A stretch of 43,218 nt of DNA from an uncultured Collinsella sp. (GCA_902475245.1 CABRYP010000021.1:1-43218), one strand, 5' to 3'. Positions 31,526-40,739 are shown, counted from the stretch's first letter. The notes: generated by a model not told the origin, from the letters alone. Translations and numbers: made by a program.

Positions 31526-32263
31526 ATGGAACCTATCGCACACATACATACCGACCTGCCGCAGAAGTTCGGCATTCCGCGCAACAGCTTTTTGGCGCCC
31601 CATCTGCAGGGACGCATCGTTTTTGAGTCGGAATTTGCCTCCAATGCAGCAGTTGAGGGCCTGGACTCCTTTTCTCACCTATGGCTGCTGTGGCGCTTCG
31701 AAAACGGAACGCCCGGCGGCACGGCTGAGGACATAGCCGCCGATGCCAAAACGCAGGACAGGTCCGGCACCAACGCAAAATGGTCGAAAACCGTGCGCCC
31801 GCCGCGTCTGGGTGGAGCCGAGCGCGTGGGCGTGTTTGCCACGCGCAGTCCGTTTCGCCCTAATCCCATTGGGCTTACCTGCGTCAAGCTCGACCGCGTG
31901 GAGCTCACCGACGACGGCCCCATCATTCATGTGCTGGGGGCCGGCCTGCGTGACGGCACGCCCATCTACGATATCAAGCCCTACATCCCGTTTGCGGACT
32001 GTCATCCGGATGCGACCGGCGGCTGGATTGAGGACGCTCCGTGGCAAGAGCTCGACGTCGAGTTCCCGCAAGCTCTTCAAGACATGGTCCCACCCGCAAA
32101 GCTCCCCGGTCTGGTCGAGGTTCTTCGCCAAGATCCGCGCCGCGCGGGCAGCAAGCACGAGCCAAACCGCGTTTACCACTTGGCCTACGCCGGACTCGAC
32201 ATATCTTTTACGGTCGATGAAACCCAGCTAACCGTAGTCGCCGTCAACGACGCGCAAGACTAA
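31526..32263 (+). CDS. trmO: tRNA (N6-threonylcarbamoyladenosine37-N6)-methyltransferase TrmO
   Basis: ATG 31526 gives 245 residues; no Shine-Dalgarno is visible, and TACAAT at 31513-31518 suggests a leaderless or very short leader. The protein is a TsaA-like beta barrel using S-adenosylmethionine. It carries P-I-A-H-I-H-T at the start, the conserved G-V-F-A-T-R-S-P-F-R-P-N-P-I-G-L-T-C-V segment, and D-G-T-P-I-Y-D-I-K-P-Y-I-P. The C-terminal extension (about 170-245) is the usual second domain of bacterial TrmO. It methylates t6A37 in ACY-decoding tRNA. Another tRNA-modification gene (dus) lies 1.4 kb upstream. Confidence 0.92.
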   Translation: MEPIAHIHTDLPQKFGIPRNSFLAPHLQGRIVFESEFASNAAVEGLDSFSHLWLLWRFENGTPGGTAEDIAADAKTQDRSGTNAKWSKTVRPPRLGGAERVGVFATRSPFRPNPIGLTCVKLDRVELTDDGPIIHVLGAGLRDGTPIYDIKPYIPFADCHPDATGGWIEDAPWQELDVEFPQALQDMVPPAKLPGLVEVLRQDPRRAGSKHEPNRVYHLAYAGLDISFTVDETQLTVVAVNDAQD

Positions 32264-32375
32264 CCAGCCATCCGTCTGCACCCGTCAAATTAAGCGCCAA
32301 ACCCCATGCCAAAATCGCCTACGCTGGTGGACAATAACGCCTATCGAAACAGCCTACTTTGCACGGGAGCTCAGC

Positions 32376-33590
32376 ATGAAATACGACTTTAGCTCGCTTA
32401 TCGACCGCCACGGCATGGACTCCATTGCCGTTGACTCTTGGGGCGAGGTCCCCGGTATGGCCCCGAACGCACCCGACGAGGGCTTCGACCGCATACCCAT
32501 GTGGGTGGCGGACATGAACTTCGCCACGGTGCCCACGGTCCAGGAGCACATCATTCAGCGCGTCCATCACCCCATGTTTGGCTACTTCAATCCGCGTCCC
32601 GAGTACTTCGATCGCATCATCGAATGGCAGAGCCGCCGTAATGGCGTCGAGGGCCTGGCACCTGAGCATATCGGCTATGAAAACGGCGTGCTGGGCGGTG
32701 TCGTGTCGACGCTGCGCGCGTATGTCCAGCCGGGCGATGCGGTACTGGTCCACAGCCCCACCTACATCGGCTTTACCAAGTCCATCGAAGCCGCGGGCTA
32801 TCGCATTGTCCACAGCCCGCTTAAGCTCGACGACCAGAGCGTGTGGCGCATGGACTTTGAGGACATGGAGCACAAGCTCGCCCAAAACCACATTCATGCT
32901 GCGGTGTTCTGCTCGCCGCACAACCCCTGCGGCCGCGTATGGGAGCGCGACGAAATCGAGCGCGCCATGGACATCTATCGCCAGCACGATTGCGTGGTGA
33001 TCTCGGATGAGATTTGGTCCGATATCATCCTGCCGGGACACAAGCATATCCCGACGCAGTCGGTGAGCGAGGATGCCCGCATGCGCACGGTTGCCCTCTA
33101 CGCGCCCAGCAAGACGTTTAATCTGGCGGGCCTGGTCGGCAGCTACCACATTATCTATAACGAGACGCTGCGCGACCGCGTGTGCGCCGTGTCCAACAAG
33201 ACTCACTACAACGAGATGAACGTCCTCTCCATGCATGCGCTTATCGGTGCCTACCAGCCGCAAGGCTACGAGTGGGTGGACGAGCTCAACCAGGTGCTTG
33301 CCGGCAATATCGAGTACTTCTGCACGTATGCAGAAAAACATTGGAAGGGCGTCGCGTTTTCGCGTCCGCAGGGCACGTACATGGTGTTTCTGGACTGCAC
33401 CGAGTGGTGTCGCGAGCATGGCCGTGATATTCAGTGGCTGCTCGACGAGGGCGCCCGCGTGGGCGTGGGGTATCAGGATGGCCGTCCGTTCCACGGGCCC
33501 TGCCACATTCGCGCGAATCTGGCGCTGCCGCTTTCGCGCGTGAGGGAAGCGTGCGACCGCCTGGACCGCTACGTTTTTAATGCACGGTAA
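32376..33590 (+). CDS. PatB/MalY-family PLP-dependent C-S lyase/aminotransferase
   Basis: ATG 32376 follows GGGAG, giving 404 residues. It is a fold-type I PLP enzyme with the N-terminal P-M-W-V-A-D-M-N-F signature of cystathionine beta-lyases of the MalY/PatB group. It has S-P-H-N-P-C-G-R, the cofactor Asp in I-S-D-E-I-W (about 211), and the Schiff-base Lys at about 246 in A-P-S-K-T-F-N-L-A-G. The C-terminus has R-A-N-L-A-L-P. It probably cleaves cystathionine or cysteine conjugates to a thiol, ammonia and pyruvate. No sulfur gene neighbours are visible, so the substrate is open. GACAAT at 32330-32335 may be its -10 box. Confidence 0.93.
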   Translation: MKYDFSSLIDRHGMDSIAVDSWGEVPGMAPNAPDEGFDRIPMWVADMNFATVPTVQEHIIQRVHHPMFGYFNPRPEYFDRIIEWQSRRNGVEGLAPEHIGYENGVLGGVVSTLRAYVQPGDAVLVHSPTYIGFTKSIEAAGYRIVHSPLKLDDQSVWRMDFEDMEHKLAQNHIHAAVFCSPHNPCGRVWERDEIERAMDIYRQHDCVVISDEIWSDIILPGHKHIPTQSVSEDARMRTVALYAPSKTFNLAGLVGSYHIIYNETLRDRVCAVSNKTHYNEMNVLSMHALIGAYQPQGYEWVDELNQVLAGNIEYFCTYAEKHWKGVAFSRPQGTYMVFLDCTEWCREHGRDIQWLLDEGARVGVGYQDGRPFHGPCHIRANLALPLSRVREACDRLDRYVFNAR

Positions 33591-33605
33591 GTGTGCGCTG
33601 CATGC

Positions 33606-33637
33606 GGGGCCTTCTGCCAAGTTGGCTAGAAGGCCCC
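33606..33637. terminator. Hairpin between convergent genes
   Basis: GGGGCCTTCT (33606-33615) pairs with AGAAGGCCCC (33628-33637), with an inner CCAA/TTGG pair. It lies between the aminotransferase and the convergent oxidase-fold gene and is probably a bidirectional terminator. No U-tract is visible. Confidence 0.7.
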
Positions 33638-33684
33638 ACATGGTAAAGCATCTGTAGCAATTGGGCGCAGACCTGCTGAGAGGC

Positions 33685-34164
33685 TTACTTTTCTTGAATC
33701 TGCTTGCCGCAAAGATGCTCAATCGTAATCTCGTAGAGCTGGACGCCCTTGATGTCTTTGGCGATTTCCTCTTCGACTTCCTCGGCAGAAGGGTAGTACT
33801 TAAGCGCGAGCTGGCGGACTTTGTCCTCGATAAACGCGGGGGTGTCATTCGCCAGGCGACAACGGCCAAAGACCACGGTACTCATAACGTAGGGAGCCCA
33901 GTCACCGTCCTGGTACCACTCGTTGCCGTAAACGGTAAAGCAGACCTTGTCATCGCGCTTGAGTGCGTCGACCTTGTGGCCAGCCTTGGCGCCATGGAAA
34001 TAAATCTTGTCGTGCTCGTCGTCAAAGAAGTAGTTGACGGGAATGGCGTACGGGTAGCCATCGTCGCCGTTGACGGCAAAGACGCCGCGCTTGCAGGTAG
34101 CGAGCAGTTCGCGCGCTTCCTCGTCGGTGATGGCACGTTTCTTTCGACGTAAGGGCCTAAACAT
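33685..34164 (-). CDS. Pyridoxamine 5'-phosphate oxidase-fold flavin-binding protein (NimA-like)
   Basis: ATG 34164 follows AAAGGAAG, giving 159 residues; the upstream in-frame start at 34203 is rejected. The split-barrel FMN-binding fold is visible in A-V-N-G-D-D-G-Y-P-Y-A-I-P-V-N-Y, K-I-Y-F-H-G-A-K-A-G-H-K-V-D-A-L, and V-C-F-T-V-Y-G. The H-G-A-x-x-G-H-K motif is typical of the NimA/NimB subgroup linked to nitroimidazole reduction, but most relatives have no proven function. The C-terminus (EHLCGKQIQEK) is Lys-rich. Confidence 0.88.
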   Translation of the reverse strand: MFRPLRRKKRAITDEEARELLATCKRGVFAVNGDDGYPYAIPVNYFFDDEHDKIYFHGAKAGHKVDALKRDDKVCFTVYGNEWYQDGDWAPYVMSTVVFGRCRLANDTPAFIEDKVRQLALKYYPSAEEVEEEIAKDIKGVQLYEITIEHLCGKQIQEK

Positions 34165-34206
34165 CGTTGGCTTCCTTTCTGGTCGTGCGTGGTGGTTGAG
34201 CACAAA

Positions 34207-37044
34207 CTATAGCGAAACAGCCCCGTTTTTCTTGATACAGGCGAGTATGTTTTTGAGCTTGCTAAAGTCGAGCGGTTTGGGCAGATGGGCGTTCATGCCG
34301 GCGTCGTGTGCCGCCTTGGCGTCTTCGGCAAAGGCGTTGGCGGTGAGCGCGATGATGGGGATGTCGGCCGCATCGGCCTTTTCGCTCAGGCGGATCGCCC
34401 GGGTTGCCTCGTAGCCGTCCATGCCCGGCATCATGATGTCCATCAGGATTGCATCGAAGCTGCCGGCGGGACGACCAACATATAGATCGACCGTTTCGTT
34501 GCCGTCGGCGGCGCGAGTCACGACGATGCCTTCGCTTTCGAGCAGAGCTTGGGCAATCTCGGCATTGAGTTCGTTATCTTCTGCCAAAAGGACGTTCATG
34601 CCGGCGAGCGAGCAGCTGCTTACCTGCGTGTCTGCACATTCTTTTATCTGAGGGTTCTTGTCGATATCGAGCGGAATCCGGACGTCAAACGTACTCCCCA
34701 CGCCAACCTCACTCGAAATCTCAATCGTGCCGCCCATCATATCGATGAGCGATTTGACGATAGACATGCCAATGCCGGTTCCTTGGAACTTGCTGCGCGC
34801 ATCGTCGCCTTCCTGGGCAAACGGCTCGTAAATGTGTGCCAAAAACTCGGATGTCATACCAATGCCGGTATCCGAGACGCTAAAGCTAAACACGGCGTGC
34901 TCGTCGTCGACCGGTTTGATGGTCGATGAGAACGTGACGGTGCCTCCGTGCTTGTTGTACTTGATGCTGTTGTCGAGCAGGTTGACAAGGATCTGCCGAA
35001 TATGGGTGGGGCTGCCGATCATATATTGGTCGACAGCGTAGGGCTCGCTGGTGTCGAGCATGGTTATGCCGCGGTCCGATGCGCGGAGCTTGCACAGTAC
35101 GAGCGCATTGTCGCACAGCTCTTTAAGGTTGAATGATTCGTGCTCGAGCGTCACTTTGCGCTCCTCGATCCTGCCCATCTCGAGGATGTCGTTAATCAGT
35201 GACAGCAGGTGATTGGCGGCAACGCGCGCCTTGGCGCGGCTCTCGCGGGCGACCTGCATGTCGCCTTCTCTCAATTCCTCAATTTCGATAAGGCCCAGGA
35301 TGCCGTTGAGCGGTGTGCGGATGTCGTGGCTCATGCGCGTGAGGAAAGCGGTTTTGGCGGCGTTGGCGGCATCGGCTTTCTGCCGTTCCTCCTGTGCGCG
35401 GTAAAGCGACCAGACAAGGATGACGATGCCGGTGAACAAAATGCAGATGACGACTGCCGCAATGACGATGCGGTTGCGGTAGAGAAGTCGGAACGCATCC
35501 GATTCTTGCGCCGAGTACGATGTGGGGAAATAGCTGTTTGCAGAGAGCGATTCACCTGCATTGACGATGCCCTTATTGATGATTCCCAGCAGCTCGGGCT
35601 TGCCGCGCGAAATTAAACACGATAGTTGCGCCGTGTTGGTGAGTTCCTGTGTTTCGAAATCCTCGATGTCGTAGATGTCGCGGAGAGTTTCCAGGCGCGT
35701 GCTGGGGACAATGATGCAACGTGCCTTCCCCTCATTGAGGGCTTTGAGCACCTCGCCGTCATTCGAATACTCGGTTACCGTTGCGTTCGGAAAGAGACTT
35801 TCGAGCTCAAAACGGTTAACGATTGTGCTCTTTGTACAAGCGATGTTCTTAAGGTCGCTGTTCAGGTTTTTGCCACTGTGAATGGCGGTCAGCGAAACCG
35901 TTCCCATCGAGTTTGACTGGATGACCCCTGTCTGCTCGGCGAGCCAGTAGTCGCGAAACAACGGCAGGGCGACATCGATGGTTCCGTTGGAAAGGGCTTT
36001 GATCATTTGCTTGTTGTTCGAGAGTGCGATTGTTTTGACCGTAATGTCAAACTTGTCGTGCAACGTCGTTGCAAGCGAGGCGAGCGACCCTTCCATCTCG
36101 CCGTCGTCATTTTGCGTACAGTAGGGAAGTTGGTTTTTAAGATAGCCGAGCGTGATGGTATTGCCGTTTTCTTTGAGCCAGGTGGTCTCGGTGCCGGTGA
36201 GCGATGACGAGCCACTGTTTTGGGTCGAGTAACTCGATTTGACTTCCTCGTTATAGCGCGGGTTATCGCGGGCGATGGTCGTCATGGCGGCGTTGATGTC
36301 GTTCATCAGGTCAGGGCGGCTTTTAGGAACGGCAAAATAGTAGTCGCTCGAGCCTACGTAGAACATGGGTGACGCATCGGGCGACGAAATGGTGTCGTTC
36401 ATGATGGCGGCGTCGACCTCGCCGTCTGCAAGCGCCTCAAAGAGGGCGCTGCCGGTGTCGATTTCTTTATAGGTGCAGGTAACGTCTTCGTTGGCGAGCC
36501 ACTGCTGGCCGACGATAGTTTGCATAACGCCAGAGTTGCAGCCGATGGTGAGGCCTTGGAGCGCCTGAGGGTCACCCTTGGCCAGATCGTCGCGGTCGGG
36601 CCTGGCGTAGATATAGTAGCGCTCGGTGCCCTCGGGATTTGAGGAAAAGAGCAGCTTCTGCTCGCGTTCTGCCGAATACGAGATGTTGGGCATGAGGTCG
36701 ATTTCGCCTGCCTCGAGCATGTCCATAAGCTCGGAGAAGGTGCCGCTAACGTATTCGTATTGCCAGCCCTTTGTGTAATACGAGAGGGTCTGGAGGTACT
36801 CGTAGCCCCATCCCGAGAGGCGCTCGCCCGGCGTGCCTTCCTGGAAGCCTTTGTTGTTGACGAGCCAGCCAACGCGGACCGTCTTGACCTGCTGGTCGGA
36901 GTCGGCGGCAAAGGCGGGGGCAGGCATGACGGCGCTCAGCACGGTGAGTGCGGCAAGCGCGACAGCCAGGGTGCGGCGCAGGGCTAAGCGAAGGACGGCG
37001 GAAGGTTTCACATGAAATCCTATCAAGTTGAGACAGTTTCGCAT
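34207..37044 (-). CDS. Hybrid sensor kinase with tandem periplasmic binding domains (EvgS/BvgS-like)
   Basis: This 945-residue protein has a basic signal/helix (ALRRTLAVALAALTVLSAVM). Two SBP_bac_3 Venus-flytrap domains follow at about 55-275 and 297-500 (first: V-R-V-G-W-L, G-E-I-D-L-M-P-N; second: T-L-G-Y-L, G-T-I-D-V-A-L-P). One transmembrane helix lies at about 524-546. The HisKA domain has H573 in M-S-H-D-I-R-T-P-L-N-G, and the ATPase has D-N-S-I-K-Y, D-T-G-I-G-M and G-T-G-I-G-M-S. A receiver has D869 in I-L-M-D-I-M-M-P-G-M-D-G. There is no PAS and no Hpt domain, so the phosphorelay partner must be elsewhere. The ATG at 37044 lacks a good site; a GTG at codon 12 with AGGA upstream is an alternative start. 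Confidence 0.92.
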   Translation of the reverse strand: MRNCLNLIGFHVKPSAVLRLALRRTLAVALAALTVLSAVMPAPAFAADSDQQVKTVRVGWLVNNKGFQEGTPGERLSGWGYEYLQTLSYYTKGWQYEYVSGTFSELMDMLEAGEIDLMPNISYSAEREQKLLFSSNPEGTERYYIYARPDRDDLAKGDPQALQGLTIGCNSGVMQTIVGQQWLANEDVTCTYKEIDTGSALFEALADGEVDAAIMNDTISSPDASPMFYVGSSDYYFAVPKSRPDLMNDINAAMTTIARDNPRYNEEVKSSYSTQNSGSSSLTGTETTWLKENGNTITLGYLKNQLPYCTQNDDGEMEGSLASLATTLHDKFDITVKTIALSNNKQMIKALSNGTIDVALPLFRDYWLAEQTGVIQSNSMGTVSLTAIHSGKNLNSDLKNIACTKSTIVNRFELESLFPNATVTEYSNDGEVLKALNEGKARCIIVPSTRLETLRDIYDIEDFETQELTNTAQLSCLISRGKPELLGIINKGIVNAGESLSANSYFPTSYSAQESDAFRLLYRNRIVIAAVVICILFTGIVILVWSLYRAQEERQKADAANAAKTAFLTRMSHDIRTPLNGILGLIEIEELREGDMQVARESRAKARVAANHLLSLINDILEMGRIEERKVTLEHESFNLKELCDNALVLCKLRASDRGITMLDTSEPYAVDQYMIGSPTHIRQILVNLLDNSIKYNKHGGTVTFSSTIKPVDDEHAVFSFSVSDTGIGMTSEFLAHIYEPFAQEGDDARSKFQGTGIGMSIVKSLIDMMGGTIEISSEVGVGSTFDVRIPLDIDKNPQIKECADTQVSSCSLAGMNVLLAEDNELNAEIAQALLESEGIVVTRAADGNETVDLYVGRPAGSFDAILMDIMMPGMDGYEATRAIRLSEKADAADIPIIALTANAFAEDAKAAHDAGMNAHLPKPLDFSKLKNILACIKKNGAVSL

Positions 37045-37100
37045 AAGGATACCAGCTCAGCATGCTTAGTCGGCAGCTGAGCCGCTAAACGGTCCCGCCC

Positions 37101-37154
37101 GGCACTTGGGGACAGTCTCTTTCTGCCGGCACAAAAGGAACGTCCCCAACTGCC
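37101..37154. repeat. GGGGAC palindrome (second copy of family)
   Basis: GGCACTTGGGGAC (37101-37113) and GTCCCCAACTGCC (37142-37154) are inverted with one mismatch. The inner part contains AAGGAACGTCCCC, echoing the element after dus at 30090-30145. It lies in the divergent gap between the hybrid kinase and the K+ channel. Confidence 0.55.
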
Positions 37155-37209
37155 GGTTGTGGGACAATACCGAGCGAATGTGATTGGGCGTCTGGGAAAA
37201 GGGGTCGCG

Positions 37210-37635
37210 ATGAACAAGTTGAGGACGCTTGCCGATGTTTTGCGCCAGGCTGGCTTTGCGCGCATCACGGGCCTGTTTCTCGTCTTCTATCTGCTGTGCT
37301 CGACGGCCGTCTGGCTGTCCGAGCCCACGACCCTTACGTTTGGCGATGGTCTCTGGTTTAGCTTTGAGACGGTCTCGACCATCGGCTTTGGCGATATCCC
37401 GGCCGAAACGCCGGTCGCCCGCGCTATTACCGTCGTCCTGAGCGTCATCAGCATCTTCTACATCGCCATGCTCACGGGTGTGGCGGTGAACTACTGCAAT
37501 ACGCTCATTAAACTGCGCCAAAAGGACACCATGGCGCGCTTTATGGACGATCTTGAGCATTTGGAAGAGCTCGATCGTGACGAGCTCGCTGACCTGTCGC
37601 GCCGCGTGCGCGAGTACCGTCGCCGGCAACGATAG
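37210..37635 (+). CDS. Two-helix potassium channel
   Basis: ATG 37210 follows AAGGGG, giving 141 residues; the in-frame start at 37159 is rejected. Two membrane helices (about 18-36 and 72-92) flank a pore loop with the selectivity filter T-I-G-F-G-D (57-62). This is the KcsA-type minimal pore with Phe in place of the usual Tyr. The C-terminus is a charged amphipathic helix with no RCK domain. It probably forms a tetrameric K+ channel. GACAAT at 37163-37168 may be a -10 box. Confidence 0.9.
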   Translation: MNKLRTLADVLRQAGFARITGLFLVFYLLCSTAVWLSEPTTLTFGDGLWFSFETVSTIGFGDIPAETPVARAITVVLSVISIFYIAMLTGVAVNYCNTLIKLRQKDTMARFMDDLEHLEELDRDELADLSRRVREYRRRQR

Positions 37636-37671
37636 AACGGGTGCCGCGCGTCACGACGAGGGGGATTGCAT

Positions 37672-38205
37672 ATGAACATCACGGTGTACCTGGGCGCGAG
37701 CGTCGGCAACGACCCAGCGTTTCTGCCTGCAGTGCGAGAGCTCGGCACGTGGATTGGCTCCAACGGCCACGCGCTGGTATACGGCGGCTCCAAGTCGGGC
37801 CTGATGGGCGCGCTTGCCGATAGCGTGCTCGAGGCGGGTGGACACGTGACGGGTGTTGAGCCGAGCTTTTTTATCGAGGCAGAGTTTCAACACGACGGTA
37901 TTGACGACCTCATCGTGACGAGTGACATGGCCGAGCGTAAGGCCAAGATGATCGAGCTCGGCGACGCGTTCATCGCTTTCCCGGGCGGTACGGGCACGCT
38001 CGAGGAGATTGCCGAGGTCATGTCCGCCGTGTCGTTGGGGCACTTGAGTGCGCCGTGCATCCTGTACAACCTCGGGGGCTACTACAACGATCTTAAGGCG
38101 CTGCTCGAGCACATGATTGATAAAGGGCTTTCGAGCCCGAGGCGGCAGCACGGAATCTACTTTGCCGACGATTTGCGCGAGATTGCCTCGATTATCAACG
38201 GATAA
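37672..38205 (+). CDS. LOG-family protein (nucleoside 5'-monophosphate phosphoribohydrolase)
   Basis: ATG 37672 follows GAGGGGG, giving 177 residues. It is a Rossmann-like lysine-decarboxylase-motif protein with V-Y-L-G-A-S at the start, V-Y-G-G-S-K-S-G-L-M-G (about 36-46), the catalytic D-M-A-E-R-K-A-K-M, and the signature P-G-G-T-G-T-L-E-E (about 104-112). Bacterial LOG proteins release free bases from nucleotide monophosphates; the physiological substrate here is unknown. It follows the K+ channel gene by 36 bases and is probably in the same transcript. Confidence 0.92.
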   Translation: MNITVYLGASVGNDPAFLPAVRELGTWIGSNGHALVYGGSKSGLMGALADSVLEAGGHVTGVEPSFFIEAEFQHDGIDDLIVTSDMAERKAKMIELGDAFIAFPGGTGTLEEIAEVMSAVSLGHLSAPCILYNLGGYYNDLKALLEHMIDKGLSSPRRQHGIYFADDLREIASIING

Positions 38206-38330
38206 GTCTTGAGCCTGCCCCACTATGACTCCCAATGGTGCCGTTTGCAGCGCAGACGGTTGGCTCGTTCGGGCAACGCTCGCTCTACAATAAAACGTAT
38301 CCTTGTCGATTTTGACCGCGGGAGGACCCG

Positions 38331-39632
38331 ATGGATAGCCTTGCAAAGCCCAAAAACCGAGCACTGTTTTTAGTTAGCGTTGCCGTGACCGGTGCGTTCG
38401 CAGGCGCCGCGGTCTGGCTGTTCTTTTTTGCGATGGAGCACGGTATCGACTATCTATGGACCGAGATTCCGCACGCGCTGGGCGTCACTTCGCCCGAGCT
38501 TGCCAGCGGCCCGTTTGGCTTTCTGCCGTACCCGTTTTTCGTCTGCTTACTGGGCGGCCTGTTAATCGGTCTGTACGAAAAGCTTACGGGCACCAAGACC
38601 GACGACCTCAACCAGGTGATGGCAAAGGTTAAGCAAGACGGGCGCTACCCGTACGACAACCTGGGCAAGCTTTCGCTCGCGGCATTGCTGCCGCTGCTGT
38701 TTGGCGGAAGTATTGGACCGGAAGCCGGCCTGACCGGCGTTATCGCGGGCCTGTGCAGCTGGGTCGGCGACCGCATGCGCCGCTTTGGCGCCGAGTTTAG
38801 GGAGCTCACGCTGCTGGGCACCCAGGCCGCGCTGACGGCGCTCTTTACCGCGCCCGTCTTTGGCTTTGTGGCGCCGCTTGCCGGTAGCGCCGACGGCCAG
38901 GGTGCCAATGACGATGAGTCCGCGTCCGACGAGATCACCATCAAGCTTCCCAAGGCACAGAAGACCATGGTCTACGGCATTGCGATTGCCGGCGGTCTGG
39001 GCACCTATCTGCTGCTCGGCCAGCTCATGGGCGGCGGCATGGGCATGCCCAGGTTCGAGTCCGCCGAGGTGGGCAGCCTGGAACTTGTCTGGCTCATTCC
39101 GCTGGCGTTGGTCGGCACCGTATGCGGTTGGCTGTACTTTGTCTCTGAGCATGCGAGCGAGGCCCTAGCGCACGCGATGGGGGAGCACCCTGTCGTTAAG
39201 GCAATGCTGGCCGGTCTAGCGCTCGCCATTTGCGGCACGGTCCTGCCCTACACCATGTTTGCCGGTGAGACCCAGGCCGATGTACTTATGGAGACCTACC
39301 TCACCATTCCCGCCGGCGTGCTTATCGCGACCGGTCTGGTCAAGGCCATGCTGACGCCCGCCCTTATCAACCTTGGCTGGCGCGGCGGCCATTTCTTCCC
39401 CGTCATCTTCTCGGGCGTAAGCCTGGGCTATGGCCTTGCCATCCTCACCGGCGCAGATCCGGTCTTTTGCGTCGCCGTCTGCACGGCATCGACGATGGGC
39501 GCCGTCATGCGCCAGCCCGTCATGGTCGTGGGCCTGCTGCTCATGTGCTTCCCGCTCAAGGGCATCGTCTGCATGATCATTGCCGCAGCCATCGCCGCCG
39601 GCATTCCGCTGCCCAAGCCGCTGCGCAAGTAG
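38331..39632 (+). CDS. ClC-family chloride channel/transporter
   Basis: ATG 38331 follows GGGAGG, giving 433 residues with about ten membrane helices. The ClC anion pathway is visible as G-G-S-I-G-P-E-A-G-L (glutamate-gate motif GxxxGPE) near residue 128, and as G-W-R-G-G-H-F-F-P and M-G-A-V-M-R-Q-P later. A short acidic loop (DGQGANDDESASDEI) divides the two halves. There are no CBS domains. TACAAT at 38286-38291 may be its -10 box. Confidence 0.9.
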   Translation: MDSLAKPKNRALFLVSVAVTGAFAGAAVWLFFFAMEHGIDYLWTEIPHALGVTSPELASGPFGFLPYPFFVCLLGGLLIGLYEKLTGTKTDDLNQVMAKVKQDGRYPYDNLGKLSLAALLPLLFGGSIGPEAGLTGVIAGLCSWVGDRMRRFGAEFRELTLLGTQAALTALFTAPVFGFVAPLAGSADGQGANDDESASDEITIKLPKAQKTMVYGIAIAGGLGTYLLLGQLMGGGMGMPRFESAEVGSLELVWLIPLALVGTVCGWLYFVSEHASEALAHAMGEHPVVKAMLAGLALAICGTVLPYTMFAGETQADVLMETYLTIPAGVLIATGLVKAMLTPALINLGWRGGHFFPVIFSGVSLGYGLAILTGADPVFCVAVCTASTMGAVMRQPVMVVGLLLMCFPLKGIVCMIIAAAIAAGIPLPKPLRK

Positions 39633-39726
39633 CACGGCAGCGCGCGGTCAGTACAAACATCTCAAGTCCGGTGCGGGCGCTGTGTCACGGATTTGCGGGT
39701 GGACTGGATTTCGTTCGGTATCGGCG

Positions 39727-40602
39727 CTACTTCCAAATTGCAAGCGCGGCGGTGCCCAGTACGATGAGGGCGAGACCGATGGCGCTGCGGCGGGAGAGTT
39801 TTTCGTTGAATGCCAGGCGCGCAAATAGCATCGATACGACAATCGATAGTTTGTCGATCTGCACCACGACACTCACCTGGCCTGCAGCGATGGCATAGTA
39901 ATAGAGCAGCCACGATGCTCCAGTCGCGATGCCCGATGTTGCGAGAAATGTGAGTTCGCGCCGGTCAACGTGCGCGACCTGCTCCAGTTTTCCCTTGGCT
40001 GCCACGATTGCGCATGCCATAACCAGTACCACGCAGGTGCGGATTGCCGTGGCCAGGTTTGACTCAACGCCTTCGATGCCGATCTTGGCGAGGACGGAGG
40101 TGAGTGCCGCGAACACGGCGGCGCCGAGGGCGTAAGCGAGCCAGGTTCGGTCTTGCTGCTGCTCGGGTTCGGCGGACTGCTTCTTCTCGATCATTAAAAA
40201 CGTGCCGAGGGTGATGACAGCGGTTCCCACGAGCTTAACCGCAAGGTTGCTCGTCTCGTCAAAAAGCGCGATGGCGACCAGTGCGGCGAGCACGGTGCTC
40301 ATCTTGTCGACCGGTACGACCTTATTGACATTTCCGATGCTCAACGCCTTAAAGTAACAGATCCACGAAGCACCGGTAGCGAGTCCCGAGAGGACGAGAA
40401 AGAGCCAGGATCTGGGTTCGATGCTGCCGATGGTTCCAATGGATCCAGAAATGCCCGCCATTGCCCAGGCGAAAACGAGCACCACGCAGGTGCGAATGGT
40501 CGTCGCGACATCGGAGTCGGTCTGCTTGATGCCGCATTTGGCCAAGATGGATGTGATGCCGGCAAAGAATGCTGACGCAAATGCTGCGACAACCCACGAC
40601 AC
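39727..40602 (-). CDS. EamA/DMT-superfamily transporter
   Basis: A GTG start at 40602 follows AAGGAGG, giving 291 residues with about ten helices in two EamA repeats. The repeats are unusually alike: S-V-L-A-K-I-G-I-E in the second matches S-I-L-A-K-C-G-I-K in the first, and both continue into A-T-x-I-R-T-C-V-V-L-V. An E-K-K-Q-S-A-E-P-E-Q-Q-Q-D loop separates them. It probably exports small metabolites; the substrate is unknown. Confidence 0.9.
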   Translation of the reverse strand: MSWVVAAFASAFFAGITSILAKCGIKQTDSDVATTIRTCVVLVFAWAMAGISGSIGTIGSIEPRSWLFLVLSGLATGASWICYFKALSIGNVNKVVPVDKMSTVLAALVAIALFDETSNLAVKLVGTAVITLGTFLMIEKKQSAEPEQQQDRTWLAYALGAAVFAALTSVLAKIGIEGVESNLATAIRTCVVLVMACAIVAAKGKLEQVAHVDRRELTFLATSGIATGASWLLYYYAIAAGQVSVVVQIDKLSIVVSMLFARLAFNEKLSRRSAIGLALIVLGTAALAIWK

Positions 40603-40739
40603 GGGTGCGGTACCTCCTTGGATAATGGGTTTATCCTGCGAGTTTTATGGACATGAGGATACCGCCCCACCATGAAGGTTTGATATGGCCGCGGCGAGAC
40701 GGGGGCCATGTTCCGGGGAACCATTTGGTTAAGGCTCGA

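Noticed and set aside
29135..32263. A tRNA-modification operon linking dus and trmO
   Set aside because: Two minus-strand genes and two hairpins lie between them, so there is no shared transcript.
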